This document shows, in pieces, positions 1 through 13,086 of a DNA stretch of 64,000 nucleotides. The stretch spans positions 43,663,501 to 43,727,500 of the forward strand of contig JAYKYS010000002.1 of the NCBI GenBank assembly GCA_036924285.1, given 5' to 3'. The notes below the pieces were generated by a model, which did no database searches, was not told where the DNA came from, and saw nothing but the letters and a program-made list of their open reading frames with translations. Position 1 is the first letter of the stretch. The number at the start of each line of letters is the position of its first letter. The DNA is from Asterella californica (lineage: Eukaryota > Streptophyta > Marchantiopsida > Marchantiales > Aytoniaceae). The position numbers and the translations under genes were made by a program.

Positions 1-41
1 AGTCAGCAAAGACGAGTCACAAGAGCACATGGATAGTAGAA

Positions 42-3000
42 GTGAAGATTTTGAACTTGATGGAACTAGCACGACTACCACCGATGGTCATATTGTTCAT
101 CCCAGCAACCAAACATAATCTCCAACGCGGACAAGTGCAACTTGATGCATTCTTCCATGCAAGATATCAAAAAGTAATTGTAGATGACATAAACATTATA
201 TATGAATATCCAGTGTCCAAACACGAGAGTTCAGAGGTACGCTCAAAGAATGTTAATCTAAAAGTCATGCTAATGTTGATAACAAGAGACTATCTAACTC
301 AATGCAAGATTGATGGATTTAGTTTGAGACGAAAAGCTGGATGTCGACAAAATGAATTAGAGAAGGAACTATCGAGAGTACTATTGAGTATTGTGATAAC
401 AAAAAGCAAGCTTGTTATCCTCCATGTCTTAGATCTACCATCGAAACTTACTAAGGAGTGCAGAAGTTACAAACGACTTCGACTTCACAGGAAAGGAGCA
501 GATCACACAACAATATGATGTCACCAACACAAGCAAATTGTGGAGTTTGCATCATCTATATGGCTTTGATCCACTGAGAGGTTTAGTGAGAGATACTATC
601 CACTGTTTGGCATTGGGTGTATTCAGAAAATATGTATCAGCACTCAAAGGAGCCACTGAAAAAGACACAGAAAATGTGCATCATGTACTGTAGCTATGAA
701 AGAAGTCTTCAACAAAAAGCCAAAAGGCATGTCTGGCCGTTGGCCAAAATAACTATTTACTCATCTTGGATACTCCAAGTTAGAAGAATATTGTAAGTTT
801 GTGTTGTGATGTCTTCCGCACCTCTTCACGTATTAGGTTTCGAGAATGATATCAATTTGAATGCAATAGATATCTTGCTAACAGAGATTGCAAGATTATT
901 CTGCTTAAGGAGCAGAGAACAGGGATGGTCGAAAGAGATGCTTGTATATGCAAGATGCTTGTTTTCTTCTTGGAGAGTGCGAAGCGAGATCGCATGGGGT
1001 CAAACAGTTTATCATTGATCATTGTCGGTAAAATTCATGGTTCATTTTTTCTATTTCTCTTATGCAGTAAGTACACTAAACCACTCAACGATTGTCAGCA
1101 TGTGAAGCTTTTTCTTTCTTACTCTTCATAAGCGAGTATGAATGAGTTTTACGTGTTATTCATTTCTGTTTATGAGACAATTAGTGCATGTGCAAGATAT
1201 TGACTATGATGCATAATATATTCCCCTTGGTCCTTTACATATAATCGTTAAGGTCTCACACCAAGTTGCTAACTTTGTACTTACATGGGTTCTGAACTAC
1301 TAGAGGCCACTTATGTGTGTAAGCAAAGTGGCTATTTTCTCCAAAAACTGGTTTACTTTGTGTATCATTGAATATATACCACCTCATATTCACTTCTATT
1401 TCTCTTTGTAGTCTATGTACACAACTGGGTATTTCCATGAGTGTTCTTCTGTCTTTGAGTTTTTTTTTCCTACTTGAGCTGGCATTCTCATTGACGTCTC
1501 ATGTACTACCTCACTGTGGTTTCAGTTCTGCACTAGCTCTCTTGATGTTGGTTTGATCAGCTTGCATTGTACATTCTACAAGTCGATACTTTGCACTTTC
1601 ATAAATAGAGGAAGTATCTCTAGTACTAGCTGGCATTACACATTTCCATTGTTCAGTCTCGTCGAGTTACAAAGTTAGACTAACTTGACGCTTGTAGATA
1701 GCACACATACTACTTTCCTTTATAAAACACTCATACTTCTAGGTGTTATCTTTGTCTGTTGTATTGTGATTCTTGCTCATTAGCCAAGTTGTAATTCTCC
1801 CGGACGAATCATTTACCACAACATTGGATGAATACACCCCATCACAGTATACAAGACAAAGTCCAATGTACACTATTCATTATGTACAGCTGTGTCTGTG
1901 ACATTTGTGGATAGAATAGAGACTCTGGTGTTGCAAATGGTACTTCTGTTGTCTGAATGCTTCATATCTGCTCTGGCTCCTCCAGACATTTGATATTTTT
2001 TTTCCTGTATGTTCAGGCTTGTCATTATCTAGATAACATATTCTTCATTTATGTTTACTTTTTTCTCTTCAAAGTGATAAGCACATCGTGTATACTCATG
2101 TAGCATAGAACTCAATACAAGTTAGAATATTTCAAACACCTCACATTTGTCTTACAACTTTTGAAGAAAATGACGAGTTACTTGAAGATATTTGAAAACA
2201 TAGTCCTCATTTTGTCTACTGATGCTATGAATTTGAAAGACATGTAGCAGAGTACAACAGGATCAATACCAGTCGGAAAGAGATGGAAGCGACATTCACT
2301 CATCATCAAACACGGAGTTTCTTCTTGGAAGTATGTGAAGAACAATGGGAGGATGAAGATGGATTGTAGTCTAAGAGACGAGTAAATATTTAAAGGTATC
2401 TCATTGGTGAAAAGACCTGCATCTTATTTTAGATTTGTGTTTATCCTGGTACGAGAAGTCAACAGTGGTATCTCATCACAAGAAATAGCTTTATCTATAT
2501 GGCACGCATTGCTCCAAACAGGAGAAATAAATGTTTGCATGGAGAAGATTGTAGCAAAAACATTGATGTAGGAGGTGGCAAGTTGAGAAGGTCTACAGGT
2601 ATGGTAGTTATTTGAAGAAGTATTGGGAAGACCAAGGAATCATGACAGATTTCAATTCCAATTTGTTCGAAGAGGTGATGTCCTCTTTGAAGGCAGTTTG
2701 TTAATGGAACTTCATTTTTATACGAGGAGATTCTGTTATTGTTTTGGAAGACAAAAGTAGGTGTCTGACGAGAGATGAAATTGGAAAGGACAGATTCAAC
2801 AGATCTTCATCCACAAGTTCCATGAAGAATATCAATTTTTTGTGGAGTATAGATGATATCATAACGTCACAAGAGGTGAGTCATTGTGCACAGATGACAT
2901 ATTTGGAATGCAGTATTTGTATCCTACTTTAAGAAAGAGATAATTACAGACCTGCATCACAATTAAGATATAAGTTCTTTCCGATTCTTCAAAATTGCAG

Positions 3001-3466
3001 AAGGTCACATTTCATTTTAGCACTTGGAGCATCTGATCATAAGGAGAGTAGTAGACTATTGAGTACATGGACTATTGGACATCCTCCTCCATATCCAGAA
3101 TTAGGAGATATCATTGTAGTCAAAGTTGGACCAAATAAAAAACGTCTAGTTGTTATTAGAAGAGTCATTTTCACAATCATGGATAATGTTGAAGGAATAG
3201 ATCCACAAGTCCTCGGTGATGATGAAAGTGAAGGTGTTAACCTCACACTCTCTCGTGTTAGGGACAACATTCCTTCATGTGGAACCGTGGAGATAAGTTG
3301 GTTAAGAAGGCACAAACATTCTGAGTGGTATGGACCAAATGTTGATGAACCCATCCCTATTGAAAATCTATTACAACAGATGACATCATTTGATGTACAA
3401 GAAGTCTCAAGTGGGTCCATCTTTACGAGAGGACATACAATTGAAGATATGTCGACTTTTACTTAA
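42..3466 (+). mobile_element. Decayed CACTA-superfamily (Tnp2/KDZ-like) DNA transposon
   Basis: The first 3.5 kb carries broken + strand reading frames reminiscent of large CACTA-type transposases. Around 275-360 the frame reads LITRDYLTQCKIDGF followed, after a frame change, by a KxxCRQ-type stretch; this matches the GDYPAQCxxxGFxxxGxxxCRxC pattern of these enzymes. At about 540-650 it reads GFDPLRGLVRDTIHCLALGV and a following RKY, matching the conserved GFDP...D..H....G motif. Pieces at 806-1018, 2744-2932 and 3059-3466 are probably C-terminal parts. The 3059-3466 frame (135 codons, no stop) has no family I recognise and is assigned by position. Terminal repeats were not found; the left end may lie outside the window. 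Superfamily assignment is inference from motifs; the element is clearly dead. Confidence 0.5.
3059..3466 (+). CDS. Uninterrupted 135-codon frame, probable transposon C-terminus
   Basis: This is the longest uninterrupted frame of the left-hand transposon remnant. It encodes a basic and acidic mix with GHPPPYPELGDIIVVKVGP near the start and an aspartate/glutamate-rich centre. No catalytic motif is recognisable. It follows broken transposase-like frames on the same strand, so a C-terminal region of the same element is the simplest reading. An alternative is a separate captured exon. A translation start at 3059 is arbitrary, since the frame is open a little upstream. Confidence 0.3.
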   Translation: MSTWTIGHPPPYPELGDIIVVKVGPNKKRLVVIRRVIFTIMDNVEGIDPQVLGDDESEGVNLTLSRVRDNIPSCGTVEISWLRRHKHSEWYGPNVDEPIPIENLLQQMTSFDVQEVSSGSIFTRGHTIEDMSTFT

Positions 3467-3469
3467 AGG

Positions 3470-4982
3470 TGAGTGTTTATTATTCATGATCTTCACAATC
3501 AATTTGGTCTTTGCAAACTACATCTGTGAGTTACTAATGAAGTTACTTGCCATGTCATAGGGATGAGTAGTATGCATGAACAATCTCTAGTTGTGTCCCT
3601 GATATTTATTCTGAGCAAACAACCATCCCACCATGAAATATACTAGATGAGTTAAGGACCAAGCTCATGGTTCAGCTGCTTAGCTAATAACTATTGATAT
3701 TCGAGATCGGTTTGTATATTTATATTATAGAGAGTTCGATGAGTTGTGTTATTAGGTGTGTGACAGTTTCACTACTCAAGGCTCTGGCAAAATAACACCT
3801 TGTGCATGAAATGCAGAAGTCGCATGTTTCTAGATCACTAGAGAACTTCCAGCAATGAAGCTGCTGGTATGTGGAGGCTATCTTGATGAAGAATATAAGG
3901 TGGCTTGACACTAAGGGGAGTACGGGCAGCACTATGTACAATTTCCAGCGAACCTTGATATTACAGTTGACATTTTCCGACAAGATCAGTGGACATTCTG
4001 GTTTTGAGCTGGATGATACTACGTCAAAGTCAAAATAACATAACATTTAATAGTCAATTATTTAGCATGAAATGTCTATCACATGTATATATTTTAGACA
4101 TAGACAAAACAAAACAGCTTTGTTTCAAACTAATTAACTTACGAGTTGGTACTGCAAGCTCATATTTATCATTGTTACTGGACAAAATGCATACAAATGG
4201 AAAACTTCATATCCACTTGTACAACCTTTCTTAGTTGTCTCTTGCATGCATTAACTGTGTTGTAGAAGGTTGCTTTAGTCAGTATTGCAATCGTTTTTGT
4301 CATAATGACAACATGAGGTGTATACACTTACGTGATGTTTGGACTCTCAAACAAGACCCAAGCTAATTACGAAAAAGCTATTGCTTGATCTTGTGGTACG
4401 GAGGTATTGTAGTCTAGGATGGCATAGCTGTGAGAGACAATATGTAGATTACCGTCATCGTCAATCTGTAAGTAACAAACATCCATCTACTTAGCAAGCT
4501 TTCACACGTCATGCACCTTCAAATTCAGTTTGAGCCAGTGCTTACAGCACTAAACGAATGCACAAAACCAAGACCTAGTATACTGTGTCGCGTTTGAGTA
4601 CTCATTCTCTTCAGCTACCTAGTAGGCTAGTACACAGATGTTTCAGGGCCCATAATGACATCGTCGTACGGATCTAGAGGTTGTCTCACTGACTTTGACG
4701 CTTGGGTCTTATTCTAGATTCTTAGGACAAGCAATTACTAGCATTCTCGAATGTGAGAGTTCATAGTAGAGCTGAAGGATGGCTTCAATACAAAGGTGCA
4801 GTTCTCAATATTGAGCTATGGATATTAAACTTTGTCTCCTTCACAATGAGACAGCTAGTGATAACTAATTAATAATGCTAATGCATGCTTTATATCATGT
4901 TAGTACTATGAACACTGTAGAAGAACAATACATTTGAGTTTTTGGTCCTCATTTGTGCAGGTAGGAGAGGGATATTCACCGG
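3470..4982. other. Intergenic, no gene recognised
   Basis: AT-rich sequence with only short frames on both strands and no motif I could assign. It separates the CACTA remnant from the ABC-transporter fragment. I looked for upstream exons of the ABC gene here and saw none. Confidence 0.5.
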
Positions 4983-5252
4983 TCAGGAGGCCAAAAACAG
5001 TGGATTGTGATCACTAGAGCTATTATGAAGAACCCTCTGATTTTATTACTTGACGAGGCTACAAGTGCGATAAATTCTGAACAAGTTGTACAAAATGCTT
5101 CGAATAGACTCATGGTCGGACGCACAACCATGGTCATTGCTCACATGTTTACAACCATCATGAATGCTGATCTCATCGTCATACTCCAAAGCGGAAGAAT
5201 TCTTGAAAAAGGGAACTATGCTCAGCTTATAGAGCTTACGCTAAGATGGTGA
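4983..5252 (+). pseudogene. ABCB-type (MDR/P-glycoprotein) transporter NBD fragment
   Basis: The frame reads the ABC signature SGGQK followed by QWIVITRAIMKNP, then the Walker B stretch LILLLDEATSA, the D-loop side, and IAHMFTTIMNADLI corresponding to the H-loop region (IAHRLSTI in functional proteins). The order and spacing are those of the C-terminal nucleotide-binding domain of plant B-subfamily ABC transporters. The usual QR after SGGQK is QW, and the residues before the signature are broken. No Walker A exon, membrane domain or other exon occurs nearby. A splice acceptor-like CAG at about 4961 precedes it. I conclude it is an orphan terminal-exon relic rather than a working transporter. 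Confidence 0.7.
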
Positions 5253-7994
5253 TGAGACAGAAAGACCAAGTCCTTGATATGTCTGTCTCCAGAACTGCTC
5301 CTTCACTTGCATACGTGAGTATCTAATAGAGCTATGTTTAAATACTAATGGGTCGGAGAGTGAACGGCTTTCGAAATCACATAGTGATAAATCAGTCCAG
5401 AAATTATCCCCTCAAATGTTTGTGTAGCTATAGCCCTAGAGCAACCACCTGTAGAATCTGGAAATTTAAAGTGCTGATACCTGCCTTTGTTGAGAGTATG
5501 TTTTTTATTGATTCATGCAGCACATGAATCCTCAACACACCTGCAGGTCTTCCTCACAAGCGTGTGAACTCGACATCTACCACCACTTGAGCTCTTGTTT
5601 GCATACTCATTAGCTCTATATCTGCACAAGTTACATAGAGTATCCTTTATTTGCATCTAAACTTCAGAATGACACTATGGGTAACTACTAGCTAGTTCAA
5701 CCAATCGATGCAAGTAAAGGTGTGATTTGTTTGTTTGCGGAGAAAGACAAATCAAAGATGAAGGTTAGAGCATATCGCATTCATGCACATTTGGAGCGCT
5801 GCACTTAACATGAGTCAAAACTTGGATTAAAATGCATGCTCATCATTTTAACATCTGTTCCTATTGTGTTTTGTGACGTCTAGTGTTGGACGTTGGAGAA
5901 TACATTCAGGAGCTGAATCCCCTCAAGTATCATAGAGAAGAGATCAAACGTACGCGTCGTCTGCTACGCAGAGGAAACCATCACGTCGAGTCCAGGGTTC
6001 ATCTTCAATATTGGCAGATCCAGAGATTCTGGAGTCAGATCAATTGAGTCGAGGTAATTGATGATGATGTCAAAAACAAGAGGTAGTGATTACTCAGTTG
6101 GACAGTTGATCTTTCCGACTTGGAGCTAGACGTCATTGGACGGGAAGGTGATGACAAAGTGAAAGAAGGCTGTGGCCGCCTCTTGAAATTGCATGCGTCA
6201 TAATAGAAATATATGGAGTTATGGCAGTACTAGTTGTTGGTGCATCAATAGCTGATCTTACAATGTTAGGATTTATAATTAAGATGTCAGACACTGATCG
6301 GTAGCTACTACACAACACATTTTCACCGCATGAAGCACACGCTCAACAACAAGCTCATTGTTTGCTTAGTTTACTCGCGCCAGAGACCTATGTGGTTCAA
6401 CACTATCTCCTTAGGAAGATGTATGAAAACATTACACTTCGTATGCATGAAAGAGTATTTGCTGATATATATACGTTTGAAATGACTTATCCTTTTCAAG
6501 ATGAATTTGATATTCTGAACTTTCAGACTGTAACCTGTTAGGTTTAAATTGAGCAACCCATATAACCTGTTAAGATTATAGTTGAGGAACTCATCAACAC
6601 TCACTCCATCAAAGTTTGGACCTGCAGCCTTTCTGAAGAATGAAGTAGACTTCTACTATAGAGAAGAATATACACTACTCAATCAGGCTATATTTTGAAG
6701 ACCAATATGCAGTAAATACACCAATGTTTTGTGATGGATTCACACTACTGATATTGTGGTTCACACTAAAACTATGTAAGTGAAGATCTCAGTAGTACTT
6801 GGTTGACCTTCCAAATACAATGTTTTGTGGTGAATTCAGACCTTATTCATATATGGAGCTTATATTTCTGATTTGTGATGAATTCACATCATTTTGATAT
6901 CGAAATTTTTCTAAATTCATGAAAAGTTATCTCATGAATTGTCACTGTTTTGACATTGGAATTGCAACATGGTATCCGAGTTAATTCACTGTTTTGACTT
7001 CTGGATTATACCAAAGTTATGTTGAGAGTTTTTATGTTTCGAGGTTGAAATTATAACATGATATTCTTGTTAATTCACACTAGATCCTAAACATGATATT
7101 TATTGTTGGTGAAATAATTCAGATTTCTCCAATGTTAGTACTTTTCCCTGTGTCAATTATCTGCGGCTTCAAACGGTTGGCAAATCAACTTCGTGACGCT
7201 TAAGCTTTATTAAGAGGTCGATGTATCTTCTAGCCCGTCCTGTAGGTATCCAGCTGAAGGCAATATCACATCAAAATTCACGACAGCGCGCGTATACGTA
7301 AGCGTGCAAGACTGCCGGAGAAAAGTTACTGAAGTACTTCGAATTCGGCGGCTTCAAGAATGTGAGTTCACCTTTCGAGTGAATGATCTAAAAAATTATG
7401 TCATCTTTCAGAGCATTGACACAACACTACATACTAACACTACCACAATAGTTGGCGGCATGCTGCTGCCCACTGTGTACACCATAATAATACCTTACCT
7501 GAACCCTAAACTCTAGCTCTCTAAACAGAACGAGGAAATGCAGCTGGCAGAATGAAACTCCAGCAAACTGAAATTGAGTCGTAGAATCTGAAGATAGTTA
7601 TTCCTCGAATGAACAGTCTGAGAGCACTCTTATTAGAATCAGTCTCCTGGAGCTCATGAGTACATGTACATGTACATATTATATGTACAGTACTACAGCT
7701 AGCTATAGTAAACAGACCATAGATCTATATCTCATGAAATTAATTCGATATTTCGGTTCGACTGAGAACTTGTATGATGTTAAAGATCGAGCATGATTGG
7801 CACGTGACTTCTCGTCTCATATGTTAGTTTAAGAATGCTAGCCTGTCGCGATCGAAGGACTTGCAATTGCAACCTTGCGCAATTTTATCGGAACAAAAGA
7901 TAGCTAGCTAGGCTATCCATGGCCAAAGGACAAAGAGAACCACAATATCGGCATGCAAATCGAGTTAAATGGTGGTAACCTAAACACTAACATT

Positions 7995-8011
7995 TATATA
8001 TATATATATAT
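7995..8011. repeat. (TA)n microsatellite
   Basis: A pure TA dinucleotide run of about 17 bp. Confidence 0.9.
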
Positions 8012-8943
8012 TCGTGACAAGCGTAGCATTTTGCAGTTGGAAGGTTAAAACAGCCTCATGGTAGCTCTTGTGTAGCTAGGCCACGAGACTTAAAAGCACA
8101 AGTTCTGCAGGCGCGTTCTTGCCAACTGGTCAGAACGTTTAAGCAAAGATGATAATTCTAGCGTAGAGAGAGCTCGAGCTTGTATATACGTATCGAGAGA
8201 ACATCTTCTACGTGTAGAGAGAGACTTGTATATCTAAGACTTGCTACGTAGCAACTCGTAGAAGATACTAGATGGACTCTCGTCCAATCTGCTCAGGCGG
8301 TTGTACATGTACATACAAAAGAACGTCGGCAGATCCTGCATTCCTGAATGTAATATAAGCTGTCTATGAAGACTGAATTTTGAGTCTTGAGACAAGATTT
8401 CGTCCCATCACACAGACGTATTTCCAGTGAATAAATTCATGAGAGAAATTTATCAAACTTAAATGATCATGTCATTGACTAAATATATAGTTGCTGTGGT
8501 GGCTGGATTGATTTCTTCGCAAAACGATGTGTCTCTACAAGCCTTTGGATGCTTCAGAAATCTATCATCTACTTGAAGTTAATCTGGAATCAAATTTCGG
8601 ACCTGACTTACTTTGTTTTGAAATGAAAGGGGACAAATTCATTAAGAAGTAGAGGGGAAAAGTACAAGATACATGTGAAACTGTATCGAGTACTGCTGCA
8701 ATGTCCATCTATATACAGGATATATGATCTCCATCTACATGTATACTGAGCTGAACTACAGTAACTCCCAGTTCATGTACGCTTCGCCCCGCAGTGGATC
8801 AGTGGCACTGTAACAGTTTCGATCTTCAAAACGTGCTAGCTAGGGTTCATGAAACTTTAGCATCACCAAAAGCATGGACTAAATCTAGCTTCTCATGATC
8901 ACAGGTTGTCGACCTCTTTTCCCTGGGCTTATGCTCATGCATT

Positions 8944-8969
8944 CTTGGAGGTGCTGCAGCACCTCCAAG
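8944..8969. repeat. Perfect 26-bp palindrome
   Basis: CTTGGAGGTGCTG is followed immediately by its exact reverse complement, with no spacer. No TIR or target duplication is evident around it. Confidence 0.9.
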
Positions 8970-9251
8970 CATTTGCCCCTGGTCTAGAATCTAGATATCA
9001 GGAACAGCTAGACAAGATGGGCATCATACAACCAGGCTAAACACAGGACCATTACGGTAACCAATGATAACAACAACAAGAGAGACTTCAAGATTGGTAC
9101 CAATTCCAGTGAGGTAACTCTGATCCTCCTTGGCCTCATGATCATGAATGCTGATTCTGGATCTGAATGTTATTCAGGAGAGCAAACGCTTCAACTAAAG
9201 ATCTAGAAGGAGCTTCGCCTGCAGCTGCCCCAGAGATTATATATGCGACTT

Positions 9252-9284
9252 CATGATCCTGAAGTCATAGACTTCAGGATCATG
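9252..9284. repeat. Perfect hairpin, 15-bp arms, 3-nt loop
   Basis: CATGATCCTGAAGTC, then ATA, then the exact reverse complement. Not followed by a T-run, so not an obvious Pol III terminator. Confidence 0.9.
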
Positions 9285-10626
9285 TACTTCAAACTTCAAA
9301 CTTCAAATAGCTCCTCGAGTATAACGAATGTTGCAGCGCTGTTGGGTGCGAAGTTGGCGAAGGAATTAAAGAGGCACATATGCATGGCCGCCTTAACTGA
9401 TTACCATTGTCAAATGTCAATTGATTTACCACCGCAAAACTTGGAGCTATATGTGATACAAGGTTTATCCAGCAGGTTGTAGTGCAAGGTCATGCTCAAG
9501 ATGAACCTGTCAGTGCAGTTTGACCATAAAACGCCCATGCATATATTTGATATGGACAACTGATCATGATCATATGCATGAATCCACTGTAGAAACCACA
9601 TCGAGAATGAACCAGCAAGCTGTGCATCGATCCTAACAGCTGAGTACCACGGCGTCTAGAAAAGTCTTTAAGTTAGTTGACCAATCTGGTCTCATCTTTC
9701 TAGCTAGTCTCGTTGATCTTCGAATTCGAATTCTCCTCAGCCTCTGCAATTATAGTTAGTGCAGATCTAAAACTGTAGACACTCACGTCAGCCTTTGATC
9801 CTAACTGGGCAAGGAACACCTTCTCCATATTAACCTCTGGCAGCCTTCTCGGTATATATTCTCTGGAATCAGAGCGTTGTACAGTACCGAACTATATGAT
9901 CATCGGTCTAAGTAGTATCGTCATTTAACTAGTCTAATTTAAACATGTATAATCACTCCCCGCTACAGGCTCAAGCTGGCTCGTCTTGAACCAGTGGCAA
10001 GTGATTGATTTTCTGAGTCAAAAGCCCGACAGGGATGCATGCATGCGTTATTGTCTCCTCTCCAGCTGCAGCTGGTGGCAGGACGAGTGGAAAGCATGAA
10101 GTAAAGTGAGGAGTTCACGGTTTAAAAGCGAACGGAAAAGTGGATCGAGGAAGTTGAGAAAGGTTATATATAGAAGGAGTTTCTGTCAAGAGCCTCCCCG
10201 CCCTGGTCGAAAAAGATCGTGCTGGTGTTCCTCGAGTACTAGTGCATGATTAAAGCACCTGGAACGACACCGAACACAAAGAGGATTCGCCGCACGTACT
10301 CTGCTTTGAGAGCCTCGCCGGCAATTGCTAGCATTGATTAACATGCGTTAGACATAGTACTACTACAGAGAGCCACGCCAGTGACTGCTGCTTTAAAGTT
10401 TAGTGGAAGAGTTCCACGTTTAATTTGCCGTAGTAGTACAGGCGACCCAGCAGTCTGTAGTGACAGTCCAGATGGAGACGAGATCATAAGCATCGATGAA
10501 AAGTCCCATTCCTCCTTTACGAACAAGCTGATTCATTGTTGGCATATTTTGCTTACTTTGTTTTTTCTGCCCCCATATTTTCACTCCGACCTGTGGCCTG
10601 GCCGATTTTGATCGTCTGCAGGTAAT

Positions 10627-10683
10627 ACACGAGAGATAACAGTCATGCCATCAGGCAGATGGCATGATTGTTATCTCTCGTGT
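10627..10683. repeat. Near-perfect hairpin, 26-bp arms, 5-nt loop
   Basis: Two 26-bp arms (10627-10652 and 10658-10683) are reverse complements with one mismatch, separated by AGGCA. The almost absent loop makes a normal plant miRNA precursor unlikely; a recent inverted duplication is more likely. Confidence 0.9.
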
Positions 10684-13086
10684 CAAGCGGTAATACCATA
10701 AAGTTGGACGAAATCACCTTAGTGGCCGTAAATGAAAACTCCTTTAATAAACTAGATCTTCTTTTTGGAGCATATTTTTTATCTCACCAATCATACAGAT
10801 CATTCTCAGCCTCTAAAAACCACGCCAGTTCAACAAACACGCAATTTCCATTTTCTTTTGCTCAATAGTCAAAGCAACTTCGTATGATTTTTGATATAAT
10901 GTTTTTTTGATTTCCATTGTGCCATCAACAAAAAACAATCAATTTTAAATCTGGAATTCCTCCGGCCTCAAGAATCCAATTCACAGATTTAGGGTTAGTC
11001 ATCGTTGAAATCTGCTCCCAACCCCAATCTTTTTCGTTGTAGAGTTTAATCATCACGCGGTGTTATTGAGCAGCAAAAAAAGATTTTGGCCGCCCGGATT
11101 CAACAAATAAAGACATAATGGCATAGATTTTTTGTCTGACAAGTGCCTCACATATGGAAGCCCTAAGTGAATCGGCAAAACGAAGTCCGGGACCCTGTCT
11201 GACAGTGCCCGGGACCTGCGGGCCTTGTTGTTATTTTTTCATTTTATTCCTCAGTGGTTTGGAGCGCTAAGCTCGTGTCTCTCTGTTGACGGCAGTCCTC
11301 ATCACCTCCACTCCAATTGAAGTCGCTGCCGTTGTGTCTGATTCTCCGGACTTCTTCCGTTCCTCTGCAGGTCCGCTGAAAGTGTGTTCTCAAGTAATCT
11401 AAAGTTCTGCAAGACTCATGATATATATAACAGCGTCTTGTACATGTTAATTGATCGAGAACTTTGTTATAGAACTCTCCGATTGTCGATAATCGAAGAA
11501 TGCTCCGATTGTCTTATGATCACTATATCCGGGCTCAGTGTTGTTTACTTGAAGGTTGGTTGAAAACTCAGATGATTGAGCGTTCAAAGCAACTGGTTAT
11601 TGGAGGCAGATCTAGAGAAGATGGAGAACTTTCCTGGATAATCCTCGCGTTAACGTTCTGGTATTAGCTCGAGGTTCTATTAACTTCTTTACATAACACC
11701 TCCCTAGCCTCCAGGTGCCAGAAAATTCCATGTTGCGACACTCTAGATCTTAGAATTCAGTAGTCCAATTGCAAGCCCATGTAAGTCGAAACGCTATAGC
11801 ATATTGTAGCAATATTGATAGAAGGCGTGCTAGCGCTCTAGCTTTTCCACTTGATTAAATGCATGGAATCAGGGTGATTCCACCTGTGCACGCTTACGTA
11901 TACGACGTGGTTACTTGCATGTTCACCCTGCAGACATATATATCTTTCGATGGCCGTTCCTCGTGGGATGATGCATGCACATCGAGCTCCATTTTGCTTG
12001 CAACTAAGGAGGTTTTGTAAAATCTACTCTCAATAGCCAGAATCCTGGGACTCCTGGCATGCGTTGCAACCTTTTTGCCTGACTTTGAAGATTCAAATAT
12101 ATATATCATGATCACGCAGTCAACACGTATAAGGGAACTGGACAGGGTAAAACCTTGATCTACTACACATGTACCGAATGCATGGCATAACACAGAACTT
12201 TTGCTCTTGAAACTGAATTAAGTGATTAGGTCCATGACCGTTACCTCTTGTTTCTTCTTTGAAGGAAGTGTGGTCTGCAGCTCTTGTAGCACAGAACCAA
12301 GAACTTGCAATTGGGAAGCAGAATTAATTGCAAGACGATCCAGATCTCAGAGCTAACAATGAACCTCCGACTGTTTACGTAGCTTGAGGCCGCAAACCCA
12401 GGAGTTTGTGCCTGGTCGACTCATCATAGATTACTGGACCTCGTGTTTGGTTACCACTCCGGTGAACTCTGATCCTGTATCTGTTATGTTTGGAGCCTGT
12501 GACAGTTGGTTGGAACCGGTCGTTATCGAGAAGGTACGAATTTTCGGCACAGCTTTGGGTATAGGGCTGAAGATAATGTTGGAGATCCATTTACCGTATG
12601 AATCTGCACAATACTGTCAGAAGGTGCACAGAAGCTGCCAGTACAGGATGGCGTCACGTTTATTTCTTGGCTGCGTACGTACATGTGGCAATCCATAACT
12701 TTTGCGCACGCAGTTATATTATGACTCTTGCTGTTTTAACTGTGCCAGGACTCGACGATGATGACATGAGTCAAACGTAAGGCCTAGGGCTTCGACTAAA
12801 ACGATCTAGTGAACTTCTTCCATCTCAACATAATAATCTCTAGCGTGGGCCTTGAACTTGAGGCAGGTATACAGCAGTGTCTACTCGCCTTTCTTTCTCT
12901 TCGAATTCTTTACGTTTTCTTAATGTTGTGCTACCACTTGCTTCTTCATTATGTACCTTATGCGCTTTTTCCTAAGTTCTTTCTTTCCTCTATACACCAT
13001 AACTAGTGCGAGTTGTGTGCTTGCCTTTGGGTTACAGAAACATACTAGTGTACATACAAAAGAATTCCCAGTTTTTGTTGTTGTTT

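Larger units (their letters stand above)
5253..13086. other. Long gene-poor interval with hairpins and microsatellite
   Basis: Nearly 8 kb without a convincing gene. Short open frames (for example 9243-9482, 10381-10611 and 12384-12698) lack family resemblance, codon structure or splice context. What stands out is structural: a (TA)n run at 7995-8011, GTAC/ACATGT-rich palindromic sequence at 7655-7690, and three unrelated short hairpins at 8944-8969, 9252-9284 and 10627-10683. Confidence 0.5.

Noticed and set aside
3037..3420. 127-codon minus-strand frame
   Set aside because: Antisense shadow of the better-preserved + strand frame 3059-3466.
6969..6982. Retrotransposon primer binding site (TGGTATCCGAG)
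   Set aside because: No LTR end immediately upstream and no gag or pol frames downstream.
8944..8969. Rho-independent-style or Pol III terminator
   Set aside because: No T-run follows, and the eukaryotic context makes this meaningless.
10627..10683. Plant miRNA precursor
   Set aside because: A 26-bp stem with a 5-nt loop is too short and too perfect for a typical plant pre-miRNA; kept only as a hairpin.
12384..12698. 104-codon + strand frame
   Set aside because: No family resemblance, no splice context and an overlapping frame of similar length on the other strand (12375-12590); consistent with chance.
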